Assembly: GCA_002070265.1 (NCBI GenBank)
Contig: MWCX01000078.1
Span: forward strand, 1-64,000
DNA length: 64,000 nt
Source: Bacteroidetes bacterium ADurb.Bin174
Lineage (GTDB): Bacteria > Bacteroidota > Bacteroidia > Bacteroidales > Paludibacteraceae
Direction: 5' to 3'
The notes under the pieces were generated by a model that saw only the letters and a program-made list of their open reading frames with translations, did not search any database and was not told where the DNA came from. Below are positions 1 through 8,183 of this stretch, in pieces. Position 1 is the first letter of the stretch, and every line of letters starts with the position of its first letter. A program made the translations under genes and the position numbers.

Positions 1-1
1 T

Positions 2-262
2 TGGTTGCTGGGGAACGAGTTCTCCAAAATCAGCCGTCAGACTAATCACAGCGTAGAAGCCGTTGCCAATTACGTGGAGAAGTTCAAACGTGTTGTAGCA
101 CTTGCAAAAGACAATTACGAGATTCACACCATTGCTTTTTTGGTGAAAATATCCCAAAGTCTGGCACAAGAATACTACGACTTGTATGGAAAGCAAGAGA
201 TTGTTGAGTCGCGTAAAAATGAGTTGGATGAATTGTTAAAAAAAACGATTGTTCAACCCTAA
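2..262 (+). CDS. DUF1670-like protein, C-terminal part (cut by window edge)
   Basis: The frame is open from the left edge of the window, so only the last ~87 codons are seen and the true start lies outside. The visible part resembles the C-terminus of the next gene: both have a short helical stretch with R-x-T-N-H-S followed by a helix-turn-helix-like segment (SVEAVANYVEKFKRV here, SAVDHYINDYHRV there). By that similarity it belongs to the DUF1670 family. The function of this family is not established; the visible part looks like a DNA-binding helix-turn-helix. Only 14 bases separate it from the next gene, so the two are probably one transcript. Confidence 0.55.
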   Translation, partial: WLLGNEFSKISRQTNHSVEAVANYVEKFKRVVALAKDNYEIHTIAFLVKISQSLAQEYYDLYGKQEIVESRKNELDELLKKTIVQP

Positions 263-276
263 AAAAAGATTTTACA

Positions 277-1032
277 ATGAATCGACAACCTGACGGTATT
301 AGAAAATACCGTACTGCACACGACCGCTTTCTCAGAGAAGAAATTATTAATTTTTTCAACAGAGAGTTCAGCGGGTACTTCGGCCCTATTATTTGTGAGA
401 ATATAGCCGAAGCTCTGGTGGAACTGTTCAATCAACATGCGCCACAAACTGACCGTATTAAACACGGACAAATGCTTTGGAACGCTTTGGACAGAACCAC
501 AAGAGCAGATTCGTCTCATCGAAAGCATAAAGCTGTTGTGCTTTCAATGGTTACGCACGATGATATAGCTCTGTTTGAAAAACAAGCACCTATTCCCAAA
601 ATAAGGGAGCAGGTAATAGCCCGCATTATCAAAGAAGCTTATCAGCAGGGCGGGATCTTGTCAATGAGAGATATCTCATTGATGCTGACTGTAGGCGTAC
701 CAACACTATCCAAGACAAGAGCTATATACGAAGCGGAAAATCAAACCGTCTTGCCCCATCAAGGTGCACTACACGATATGGGCTCTACGATCACGCACAA
801 AAAACAAATTGTTTTCAAACATGTTGTAGAGAAAAAGTCAACTTTAACAGTAGCACGTGAAACAAATCACTCGCAATCTGCTGTTGACCACTATATCAAT
901 GATTATCACAGAGTTAAAACTCTTGTTGACGATAATAAAAATATAGATTTTATTCATCTAACTACGAATATCGCAAAACCGGTAATCAGGCAGTATCTGG
1001 ATATTATAAACAATTATGTCAAAGATCGTTAA
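277..1032 (+). CDS. DUF1670 domain protein with helix-turn-helix segments
   Basis: This is a 251-residue soluble protein without signal peptide or membrane segment. The central and C-terminal parts match my recollection of DUF1670: an L-T/V-T-H-D-D-I segment (~residues 90-96), a helix-turn-helix near GGILSMRDISLMLTVGVPT (~126-144), then HDMGSTITHKK and a second helix-turn-helix near TVARETNHSQSAVDHYI. Two such motifs suggest DNA binding, perhaps a transposon- or integron-like accessory protein, but no catalytic residues were recognised. It follows a homologous gene at 14 bases, so this is a tandem pair. The ATG at 277 is the first start after the upstream stop. Family assignment is from memory and function is unknown. 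Confidence 0.6.
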   Translation: MNRQPDGIRKYRTAHDRFLREEIINFFNREFSGYFGPIICENIAEALVELFNQHAPQTDRIKHGQMLWNALDRTTRADSSHRKHKAVVLSMVTHDDIALFEKQAPIPKIREQVIARIIKEAYQQGGILSMRDISLMLTVGVPTLSKTRAIYEAENQTVLPHQGALHDMGSTITHKKQIVFKHVVEKKSTLTVARETNHSQSAVDHYINDYHRVKTLVDDNKNIDFIHLTTNIAKPVIRQYLDIINNYVKDR

Positions 1033-1052
1033 CTATTACAAATATATTTGTT

Positions 1053-1066
1053 TAGCCAAATGGCTA
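1053..1066. terminator. short inverted repeat between convergent genes
   Basis: TAGCCA-AA-TGGCTA forms a perfect 6-bp stem with a 2-base loop, which is tight for a real hairpin. It lies between the convergent DUF1670 gene and gnd. There is no clear T-run on either side, so a bidirectional terminator is only a suggestion. Confidence 0.25.
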
Positions 1067-1095
1067 TATCTCGGGGGATTTAGGGGGCTATTTCC

Positions 1096-2550
1096 CTATA
1101 CTTCGTAAAACGTAGAAGCCGTATCGCCTCCCCTACCTGTCCAATTGGTATGGAAGAACTTGCCCCTGGGTTTATCGATGCGTTCGTAGGTATGAGCACC
1201 GAAGTAGTCACGTTGTGCTTGCAACAAATTGGCAGGCAATCTCTCGCAGCGGAAACCATCAAAATAGTTGAGGGCGGAAGTCAATGCCGGTACAGGAATA
1301 CCATTGCTTAGAGCAGCAACTGCTACCCTACGCCATCCGGCTTGTGCTTGTTCTACTTTTTCTTTGAAATAAGGATCCAACAACAAATTTTCCAATGCAG
1401 GATTCTTATCAAATGCTTTCTTTATATCGCCTAAGAAAGCGGAGCGAATAATACAGCCACCTCGCCACATCAAAGCAATACCGCCATAATTCAGATGCCA
1501 TTTATATTCTTTGGAGGCTTCCATCATCAAATCATAGCCCTGTGCATAAGAAATGATTTTAGAAGCGAAGACTGCGTCTTCCAAATCAGCGATAAACTGT
1601 AATTTATCTCCGGTGAAGTTTACTTTAGGACCTTTAAGAACCTTCGAAGCCTTCACGCGTATATCTTTTTGAGCCGACAGACAGCGAGAGAACACTGCTT
1701 CTCCAATCAAGGTCAGCGGAATGCCCAAATCCAAAGCCGCAATCCCTGTCCATTTACCGGTTCCTTTCTGACCGGCTGTATCCAAAATCTTTTCTACCAA
1801 AGGTTCTCCGTTTTCATCTTTAAAAGCCAGAATATCACGCGTAATCTCAATAAGATAAGAGTCTAAATCGCCTTTGTTCCATTTTTTGAATACTTCATGC
1901 ATCTCATCGGCACTCATGCCCAACAAATCTTTCATGATATGATATGCTTCATTGATGATTTGCATGTCACCGTATTCAATACCATTGTGTACCATTTTCA
2001 CAAAATGACCGGCACCATCCTCTCCTACCCAATCACAACAAGGTGCATTGTTTTCAACCTTTGCCGAAATAGCTTGAAAAATATCTTTTACGTAGGGCCA
2101 GGCAGCAGGAGAACCGCCAGGCATGATAGAAGGACCTAACAAAGCACCTTCTTCACCACCGGAAACACCGGTTCCTATATACAACAAACCCTTGCTTTCC
2201 ACATACTTCGTACGACGATTTGTATCCGGAAAATGCGTATTTCCCCCATCAATGATAATGTCACCCTCTTCCAAATGCGGTATCAATTGTTCTATGAAAT
2301 CATCTACAGGCTTACCGGCTTTCACCAACATCATCACCTTACGTGGTCTTTTCAATGATTCACACAATTCTTTGATAGAACGTGCACCGATAAAATTTTT
2401 ACCTGCACCGCGTCCTTCAATGAATTTATCTACCTTCTCTACTGTGCGGTTAAACACGGCAACCGTATAGCCTTTGCTTTCCATGTTCAATACCAAGTTT
2501 TCGCCCATAACGGCCAAACCAATTAATCCAATGTCTGCTTTTTGTTTCAT
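1096..2550 (-). CDS. gnd: 6-phosphogluconate dehydrogenase, decarboxylating
   Basis: The enzyme oxidises 6-phosphogluconate to ribulose 5-phosphate and CO2 with NAD(P)+ in the oxidative pentose phosphate pathway (cytosol). The 484-residue length is normal for the long form. The N-terminus has the dinucleotide-binding loop GLIGLAVMG (residues 8-16). The catalytic region with HNGIEYGDMQ and the family signature ILDTAGQKGTGKW are intact, and the C-terminal helical domain is complete. The ATG at 2550 begins MKQKADIGLIG, as expected. The usual partner zwf is not in the window. A 257-bp repeat-filled gap separates it from pdxB upstream. Confidence 0.97.
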   Translation of the reverse strand: MKQKADIGLIGLAVMGENLVLNMESKGYTVAVFNRTVEKVDKFIEGRGAGKNFIGARSIKELCESLKRPRKVMMLVKAGKPVDDFIEQLIPHLEEGDIIIDGGNTHFPDTNRRTKYVESKGLLYIGTGVSGGEEGALLGPSIMPGGSPAAWPYVKDIFQAISAKVENNAPCCDWVGEDGAGHFVKMVHNGIEYGDMQIINEAYHIMKDLLGMSADEMHEVFKKWNKGDLDSYLIEITRDILAFKDENGEPLVEKILDTAGQKGTGKWTGIAALDLGIPLTLIGEAVFSRCLSAQKDIRVKASKVLKGPKVNFTGDKLQFIADLEDAVFASKIISYAQGYDLMMEASKEYKWHLNYGGIALMWRGGCIIRSAFLGDIKKAFDKNPALENLLLDPYFKEKVEQAQAGWRRVAVAALSNGIPVPALTSALNYFDGFRCERLPANLLQAQRDYFGAHTYERIDKPRGKFFHTNWTGRGGDTASTFYEV

Positions 2551-2593
2551 TTTTTTGTTTTATAAAATTATATTGATATTATTGAAGTTGTTT

Positions 2594-2823
2594 TTAGTAG
2601 TTAGTAGTTAGTAGTTAGTAGTTAGTAGTTGGTAGTTTTTTTTGGAAGTTAATGAAGTTAGAGAAGTTAGGGAAGTTACGAGTTCTGAGTTACGAGTTCT
2701 GAGTTCTGTGTCCCGGGTTTCGGGGTCGCGTGGTCTTAGTCTTTATTCTTTGCTCCTTGCTCTTTGCTCCTTGTTCTTTATTATTTTGTCTTTGCTCTTT
2801 GTTCTTCTTAGTTCTTCGTTACT
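2594..2823. repeat. mosaic simple-sequence intergenic repeat, copy 1
   Basis: Read on the plus strand, this gap is a chain of short-unit tandem blocks: TTAGTAG units, then GAAGTTA units, then GAGTTCTG/ACGAGTTCTG units, then a unique CCGGG...GGGGTCGCGTGGTC block, then CTTTGCTC/CTTTGTTC units, and finally TTCTTAGTTCTTCGTT. The same blocks recur in the same order, or its reverse complement, at 12853-13046, and in part at 16594-16647 and 18155-18287. The block at the pdxB end runs into that gene and supplies its stop codon. Confidence 0.8.
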
Positions 2824-3938
2824 GTAAAGTTCATCTTCCTCAAAATCTTCGCAACTCTTTCTCCTGCATTTTTCAACTGTATCGTATATGCGGGAAATTC
2901 TCTTCTCACGGGATAATCACCTCTTTGCTTTTCAAAATCAGAAGGATTAGCTCGTAGTATTCGGTCATCTTGCCGGATGTCATAAGTATGTAGAATAGCC
3001 TGAGCAATGATTTGTTCGTCCGTTAAATCTTTGCCATCTATAACAACCAAAGGTTCAGCAGGATGCTCTATATTTTTAGGTTTCCAATCATCTAACTTCA
3101 AATTAAAAAACTTACTGACAGCCTGTACACTCATTTGTGTGCCTTTAGCTTTGCCATCTTTGGAATAACCTGCGATATGAGACGTAGCTATAGTTGTCAT
3201 ATCCAACAGTTCCAAATCAATATCGGGTTCATTTTCCCAACAATCACATATAAAAGCTGCTATCTTCTGCTCTTTAATAGCTTGTTTGACAGCCTCGGTT
3301 TTCACTACTTCACCCCTGCACGAATTAATCAAAACAGGTTTCTTTTTCAAAGATGAAAAGAAAATTTCATCGGCCATATGGAAAGTAGCATCTTCCCCCT
3401 TCGTATTTAATGGCACATGTAAACTGATTATATCAGCTTTTTGAAGAATGGTTTGCAAACTCACGAACTTCTCATTTCCTTCTGCCCTAGCACGGGGAGG
3501 GTCGTTCAACAAAACTTTCATCCCCAACAACTCAGCAATACGTGCCACTTTACTGCCCACATTTCCTACCCCAACAATGCCAATGGTGCTTTGCTTTAAA
3601 TTGACAAGACCATTCTCAGCCAAAACCATCAAGGCAGAAGCCACGTACTGTTCCACAGACTTTGAATTACACCCGGGTGCATTGGTCCATTGAATACCTG
3701 CCCGTCTGCAATAATCTGCATCTATATGGTCATAGCCAATGGTTGCAGTAGCAATAAATTTAACGGAAGAACCTTTTAATAAATCTTCATTGCAAATGGT
3801 ACGTGTACGGGTGATGATTGCATCTGCATCATGCACCATTTCCGAAGTGGTTTTAGCACCGGGCAGATACACAACCTCAGCTACATTTTCAAATGCGCCT
3901 TGGATATAAGGAATCTTATTGTCGATAATTAGTTTCAC
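2808..3938 (-). CDS. pdxB: erythronate-4-phosphate dehydrogenase
   Basis: PdxB oxidises 4-phospho-D-erythronate with NAD in the DXP-dependent pyridoxal 5'-phosphate pathway. It is a D-2-hydroxyacid dehydrogenase: Rossmann loop GIVGVGNVGS, then HVPL, NSCRGE with the substrate Arg, CWENEPDID with the Glu, and the catalytic His in SHIAGYS. The C-terminal extension typical of PdxB follows. The start is uncertain. The longest reading begins at a TTG (3956), but the GTG at 3938 gives MKLIIDNKIPYI, which matches how PdxB proteins normally begin, so it is preferred. The last residues (TVTKN-stop) are encoded in the mosaic repeat. Confidence 0.9.
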   Translation of the reverse strand: MKLIIDNKIPYIQGAFENVAEVVYLPGAKTTSEMVHDADAIITRTRTICNEDLLKGSSVKFIATATIGYDHIDADYCRRAGIQWTNAPGCNSKSVEQYVASALMVLAENGLVNLKQSTIGIVGVGNVGSKVARIAELLGMKVLLNDPPRARAEGNEKFVSLQTILQKADIISLHVPLNTKGEDATFHMADEIFFSSLKKKPVLINSCRGEVVKTEAVKQAIKEQKIAAFICDCWENEPDIDLELLDMTTIATSHIAGYSKDGKAKGTQMSVQAVSKFFNLKLDDWKPKNIEHPAEPLVVIDGKDLTDEQIIAQAILHTYDIRQDDRILRANPSDFEKQRGDYPVRREFPAYTIQLKNAGERVAKILRKMNFTVTKN

Positions 3939-3969
3939 TAATTTATTTTCACTCAAATTATTGCGTATT

Positions 3970-4974
3970 TCACGATTCCGGATGTTTTTTATAATAAGTA
4001 CCGGCTATTTCCTCCATGATTAAATTGGTCCTTGCCGCTGTGTACATATTACTTTCGTAGTTGTTTGTACCCCGAAGTGAACCGACTACTTGCTCTACCA
4101 AATAAAAAGATATATTTTCATGATTTTGGCATTGAAAAGTTTTTTTGCCTTGCTGGGTAAATAGCTCTATATCACCCTTTTCAAAACATGGAAAACTTAT
4201 TTTCCCCGCCGTACCCATGAATTCAATTTTATCCTCTTCGGCATTTTTATTCACAACGAAACACCAACTGGCACTGCCTGTTGCACCTGACTCAAAGGTA
4301 AAAACAGCCACCACCGTGTCTTCTGCTTTGTAAAATCCGGCAATATTCTCCGCAATTCCCTTGACTTCCGTAATTTGTCCCAATAAAAAATCCAAATAAT
4401 CCAATTGATGAGAAGCCAAGTCATAAAAGTGTCCCGCACCGGCAATTTCCGGATTGACACGCCATGATTGTTGATCCGGATACTGGTCTTTTTCTCCAAA
4501 AGCTTTATGTAGCCTGAGATTCACGGTTAGCACTTTCCCAATAGCGCCTTCTTCAATCAATTCTTTTACCTTGAGAAATGACGGCAACGTACGCCTGTAA
4601 TAGGCAACAAATAAAGGCATACCAGTTTCTTCAGATACCCTTATCATTTCCTGACATTCGGCAAAAGTTCTTGCCATCGGTTTTTCTACATAAACCGGCT
4701 TACCTGCTTTCATGGCTTTGATGGCATACTCAGCATGGGTATCCGGCGGCGTAGCAACATATACAGCGTTCACATTAGTATCATTGATCAGATCATCTGC
4801 ATTTGTATAAAAATGGGGGACATTATGTCTTTTGGCATAATCTTTTGCCAATGTGGCATTTCGGCGCATCACCGCAACAAGTTCCGAATGATCTACTTTG
4901 TTGAATGCCGGTCCGCTTTTCAATTCCGTAACATTACCACATCCTATGATGCCCCATTTGATTTTATCCATCAT
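3970..4974 (-). CDS. Gfo/Idh/MocA family oxidoreductase
   Basis: This is a 334-residue NAD(P)-dependent sugar or cyclitol dehydrogenase-like protein. The N-terminal Rossmann motif is WGIIGCGNV (residues ~6-14), followed by the family VEKPMA motif (Lys of EKP, ~residue 96) and a C-terminal alpha/beta sheet domain with a GHFYDLASHQLDYLD segment carrying the conserved Asp/His pair. There is no signal peptide, so it is cytosolic. It sits 14-31 bases before pdxB and 112 bases after the LarA-like gene, so it is probably co-transcribed with both. The substrate cannot be read from sequence; the LarA neighbour hints at sugar-acid or hydroxyacid metabolism (inference). Confidence 0.88.
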   Translation of the reverse strand: MMDKIKWGIIGCGNVTELKSGPAFNKVDHSELVAVMRRNATLAKDYAKRHNVPHFYTNADDLINDTNVNAVYVATPPDTHAEYAIKAMKAGKPVYVEKPMARTFAECQEMIRVSEETGMPLFVAYYRRTLPSFLKVKELIEEGAIGKVLTVNLRLHKAFGEKDQYPDQQSWRVNPEIAGAGHFYDLASHQLDYLDFLLGQITEVKGIAENIAGFYKAEDTVVAVFTFESGATGSASWCFVVNKNAEEDKIEFMGTAGKISFPCFEKGDIELFTQQGKKTFQCQNHENISFYLVEQVVGSLRGTNNYESNMYTAARTNLIMEEIAGTYYKKHPES

Positions 4975-4986
4975 AATTATTTGGAG

Positions 4987-5050
4987 TTTTACGATTTACA
5001 ATGTAGAATTTTACGATTTACGACTTACCATTTATGATGTACCATTTGAT
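4987..5050. repeat. simple-sequence repeat upstream of the Gfo/Idh/MocA gene
   Basis: The plus strand contains TTTTACGATTTAC twice (near 4987 and 5009) and then TACCATTT twice, separated by ATGATG. It is a short-unit repetitive spacer, different in sequence from the mosaic repeats elsewhere in the window but of the same style. Confidence 0.5.
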
Positions 5051-5086
5051 TTCATTAATTCAAAATGGTAGATTATGATAAAATTG

Positions 5087-6376
5087 TTAATACTTAAATC
5101 TGTCTTTAAAAGCCCATAAGCCCAATGCAGGATTTGAAATATAAAAAATCTCCTCCCCATCAGGTAATATATTCACACCATCTTTCAGCGTTTCCGGATT
5201 ATATCGGGCAGTTACCTCATCAATATCGGCATATAAAAACCCAACACTTTCAATTTCAGTTTGTGAAAGGTTTTCTTTTCCTTTCCCCGGACAATACGTT
5301 ATACTGAACCTACCTTCAGAAGAACCATGAATCAAATGTGCAGCCGCACTTAAATTATTACGCAACTCTTCATTTTCATCACATGCTTTAAGTGTTCTCG
5401 GCGTTCCAAAATAACCGTATTTACGAATCAGACGATCAATTTCTTTATCCTCTCCAAACTCAACCAAAGCCGGTGCTATGATAATCAATTCACCCCCATC
5501 GTCAATTGCCATACGGGTACGATAAACAGCCTTGTTACCGAGCCATGTGCTTTTAAACTCAGTAGGGTCCAAATATACGACAACTTTTTTAAGTGGAGTG
5601 TCGAGCATCTCAAAATTCACTTTTAAAGATAACTTGGCTACTTTATCAAACACTTCATAATCATCTCCCACAAAAAGACCGCGACATTTTACCCGACCAT
5701 CCGACTTATCCAATCCCACTACCGTCTGCACATAAACAATGGGTAAATGGTTGGAAAAATGCTCGGAAGCATAATTGAATATTTTTCTTACCGGCGTATC
5801 GGCGTGCCCCATCATACGTTCCATGCCGTAAGCTGCACCAATGAAGTGACTTTTATTGATTCCCTCTACCCCACCGGTTCCCACAAAAATATTCTTATTG
5901 TAATTGGCCATGCCTACTACCTCATGAGGTACCACCTGTCCGATGGATAAAATTAAATCATAATCGCCATCACGTAACATTTTGTTGATCTGAGCAGGCC
6001 AGGGAAAATCAACTGCACCCTCCGAAACTTCCTTTACATATTCCGCAGGAACCTCTCCCAAGGTAACCACATCATTACGCCAATCATGTTCCCTGATCAA
6101 GGAATTTGGTAGCGTGCCAAACATATGGGCAATTTGTGAATCGGTCATGGGTGTATGCGTACCCAAAGCCGGAAGCACATCCGTCAAAGCATCTCCATAA
6201 TACTGCCAAGCATATTCAGTCAACTCCCCTGCCCTACTTGGGTAACGTGTGTAATCCGGCGGCACAACGATGACTTTTTTACGCTTACCTAATTTCTTCA
6301 AAGCTTCATATAAGCCTTGTTTCAAATCTTCGGATGTCAGTTCAATATCCGTTGAACCTTTTGAAAAATAAAGCAT
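5087..6376 (-). CDS. LarA-family (lactate racemase-like) protein
   Basis: This 429-residue protein resembles LarA, the nickel-pincer-cofactor lactate racemase, and its homologues that racemise or epimerise other 2-hydroxyacids. Residues expected for the family are visible: PDYTRYPSR (the D..R pair, ~residues 40-48), the His in GTHTPM (~93), the His in VVPH, the Lys in NYNKN that would carry the pincer cofactor, and the His in KSHFIGA. The cofactor-making proteins LarB, LarC and LarE are not in the window. It heads a probable operon with the Gfo/Idh/MocA gene and pdxB, and has its own promoter and a palindromic operator-like site upstream. The specific substrate is unknown. Confidence 0.8.
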   Translation of the reverse strand: MLYFSKGSTDIELTSEDLKQGLYEALKKLGKRKKVIVVPPDYTRYPSRAGELTEYAWQYYGDALTDVLPALGTHTPMTDSQIAHMFGTLPNSLIREHDWRNDVVTLGEVPAEYVKEVSEGAVDFPWPAQINKMLRDGDYDLILSIGQVVPHEVVGMANYNKNIFVGTGGVEGINKSHFIGAAYGMERMMGHADTPVRKIFNYASEHFSNHLPIVYVQTVVGLDKSDGRVKCRGLFVGDDYEVFDKVAKLSLKVNFEMLDTPLKKVVVYLDPTEFKSTWLGNKAVYRTRMAIDDGGELIIIAPALVEFGEDKEIDRLIRKYGYFGTPRTLKACDENEELRNNLSAAAHLIHGSSEGRFSITYCPGKGKENLSQTEIESVGFLYADIDEVTARYNPETLKDGVNILPDGEEIFYISNPALGLWAFKDRFKY

Positions 6377-6430
6377 AATTAAACTTACAATTTATTTATC
6401 AATAAACCAGCAATATTTTTGTTATCATTT

Positions 6431-6456
6431 CAATTCTGTGTGCGTACACAGAGTTG
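6431..6456. promoter_or_regulatory. palindromic operator-like site upstream of the LarA-like gene
   Basis: An 11-base inverted repeat with one mismatch (CAATTCTGTGT-GCGT-ACACAGAGTTG) lies 55 bases before the start codon. It begins 6 bases downstream of a TATCTTTG box, so a bound repressor would cover the transcription start. The shape suits a dimeric LacI- or GntR-type regulator. No such regulator is encoded in the window. Confidence 0.6.
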
Positions 6457-6462
6457 AAGTGA

Positions 6463-6470
6463 CAAAGATA
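6463..6470 (-). promoter_or_regulatory. -7 box TATCTTTG for the LarA-like operon
   Basis: TATCTTTG on the minus strand matches the Bacteroidetes -7 consensus TAnnTTTG exactly. It lies 86 bases before the start codon at 6376, in the intergenic gap. The -33 TTTG element is weak. Confidence 0.55.
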
Positions 6471-6573
6471 CAACTATTTATTTTAATATAAAATGCTTAC
6501 TTTCACATTACTTCTATAGTGGAAAAAGTAATTACATAGATAGACATAACCATATTGAACAAATCCAAACAAC

Positions 6574-7635
6574 TTACAACAAAGCCCTGCTATCAGCCGG
6601 AAACACAACTCCCAATTGCCGCCGAATTTCATCCATTATTTCAATGGTGAGCAATGAGTTCTCATGGGTATTGATATCAGACTCGTTTTTTTGCTGATGA
6701 ATTAAATCAATAAATTCTTTGACTTCGTAATAATACTCCCCCTTTTCGGTAGGTACAGAAAGGTCTTCGGGTTCCGACAACATGCCTTTGCCCATAGAAG
6801 CCACGCCACCGGGGATAAATTGAACCTTTCGAATGGTGTGAATGCGATCTAAAACAAGATTTCCTTTCTCTCCCTGAATTTCAGCAGGAAGAATTGAGTC
6901 AGAAATCTTGGAATAAATCACTGTTGCCGTAAAGTCCTGACTATACTCAAAATTAACGGTTACAACAGCATCAACACCGGTAGTAAGCAATACTCCCTGC
7001 GCACAAATTGAACGTGGTTTCCCAAACAAAACCACCATAGGATAAATGGTGTAAATACCAATGTCCATAGTTGCCCCATTGGAATATTCAGGATTAAACG
7101 CATTGACAGGAATACCGGCTTTAAATTTATCATACCGGGAAGAATATTGGCAAAAAGAAGCAAAGTAATGACGTAACACACCTACTTTTGGCAAATTTTT
7201 TATTACAGTCCGAAAATTTGGTGTTAATGTAGGCTTCATGGCTTCCATCAGCACAACTTGATTGCGTTTCGCTGTCTCCACCATAGCACTTACTTCTGCA
7301 TAATTAGATGCTAAAGACTTTTCACATAGCACGTGTTTGCCATGATTCATAAATAATATGCTCTGTTGAGCATGTAAAAAATTGGGAGAAGCAATATAAA
7401 CAGCATCAATCAAATCACTTTGTGCCATTGCTTCCATAGAAATAAAGGTATGAGGTATCTGGTGTTTAATGGCAAATGCATCAGCAGTTTCTTGTGTACG
7501 CGAATAAACAGCGACAAGCTCAAAACGCTCATCTTGTCTTGCATCAGCAATTAACCAATCAGTAATAAAATTAGTACCAACAACTCCAAATCTTATCTTA
7601 GAATTGTTATTACTGCTTACTTTAGATCGTAACAT
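6574..7635 (-). CDS. Gfo/Idh/MocA family oxidoreductase
   Basis: This is a 353-residue NAD(P)-dependent oxidoreductase. The Rossmann motif FGVVGTNFI lies near residues 16-24, and the family Glu-Lys pair is present as LCEKSLA, with Ser in place of the usual Pro. The C-terminal domain has the conserved GATMDIGIYTIYP segment typical of the dimeric dihydrodiol dehydrogenase-like branch. It is not closely similar to the other Gfo/Idh/MocA protein at 3970-4974. The start follows the response regulator stop by 10 bases, so it is translated from the two-component system transcript. The substrate is unknown. Confidence 0.87.
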   Translation of the reverse strand: MLRSKVSSNNNSKIRFGVVGTNFITDWLIADARQDERFELVAVYSRTQETADAFAIKHQIPHTFISMEAMAQSDLIDAVYIASPNFLHAQQSILFMNHGKHVLCEKSLASNYAEVSAMVETAKRNQVVLMEAMKPTLTPNFRTVIKNLPKVGVLRHYFASFCQYSSRYDKFKAGIPVNAFNPEYSNGATMDIGIYTIYPMVVLFGKPRSICAQGVLLTTGVDAVVTVNFEYSQDFTATVIYSKISDSILPAEIQGEKGNLVLDRIHTIRKVQFIPGGVASMGKGMLSEPEDLSVPTEKGEYYYEVKEFIDLIHQQKNESDINTHENSLLTIEIMDEIRRQLGVVFPADSRALL

Positions 7636-7645
7636 GATACGGAGA

Positions 7646-8140
7646 TTACTTATACCAATCGTCCATAATTTTGAGGAATTCGATTACCTTCTCTTCCAAT
7701 ACAACGTTACGGCTCTTCAATTGTTGATATAAATACTGGGTTTCCAATAAGTTTTTAATGCGATAACTCACTTCAATCAAATCAAAAGGCTTGGATAAGA
7801 AATCTTTGGCTCCCGCCCTTAAAGCTTTGTGTTTGGCTTGAGTAGTGATGTCAGCAGTTAACACCAAAATAGGTAAGAATTTACTGGGTGTCAAAGACTT
7901 CAATCTTTCTTCCTTTAATTTCTCCATAACCTCATATCCGTCCACATACGGCATCATCAAATCTAATAAAATGAGATCCGGATCATAGGTATTAACCGTT
8001 TCAATCGCCTTGCGAGAATCCGTAATACTTTCAATGTCTGTATAGCCTTCCATCTCAAGCAGCCCACGTAAAACGTCGATATTAGACTCAAGATCATCTA
8101 TGATTAAAATTTTGGCATTTTTTAAATTGTGTTCTATCAT
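7646..8140 (-). CDS. stand-alone response regulator receiver protein
   Basis: The protein is a single receiver domain: acidic pair D15/D16 in LIIDD, phospho-acceptor D60 in LLDLMMP, a Thr in VLTAD and Lys in LSKPFD. A short C-terminal helix likely to form a coiled coil follows (~125-164). There is no DNA-binding or enzymatic output domain; the tail resembles the linker that in other proteins leads to HD-GYP or similar outputs. A longer reading would start at a TTG (8149); the ATG at 8140 is preferred. The gene lies 43 bases after the hybrid kinase, which is the likely phosphate donor. Confidence 0.88.
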   Translation of the reverse strand: MIEHNLKNAKILIIDDLESNIDVLRGLLEMEGYTDIESITDSRKAIETVNTYDPDLILLDLMMPYVDGYEVMEKLKEERLKSLTPSKFLPILVLTADITTQAKHKALRAGAKDFLSKPFDLIEVSYRIKNLLETQYLYQQLKSRNVVLEEKVIEFLKIMDDWYK

Positions 8141-8183
8141 AGGTTTCAATTATTATTGTTGTATAACTTTGAACTTTATATAT

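Noticed and set aside
84..431. Minus-strand open frames opposite the DUF1670 genes
   Set aside because: They have no recognisable domain and lie opposite a better-supported gene, as do many long frames opposite the sulfatase and SusC genes.
2594..2823. CRISPR array
   Set aside because: The repeats are 7-9 bases, directly adjacent and degenerate, without unique spacers or cas genes.
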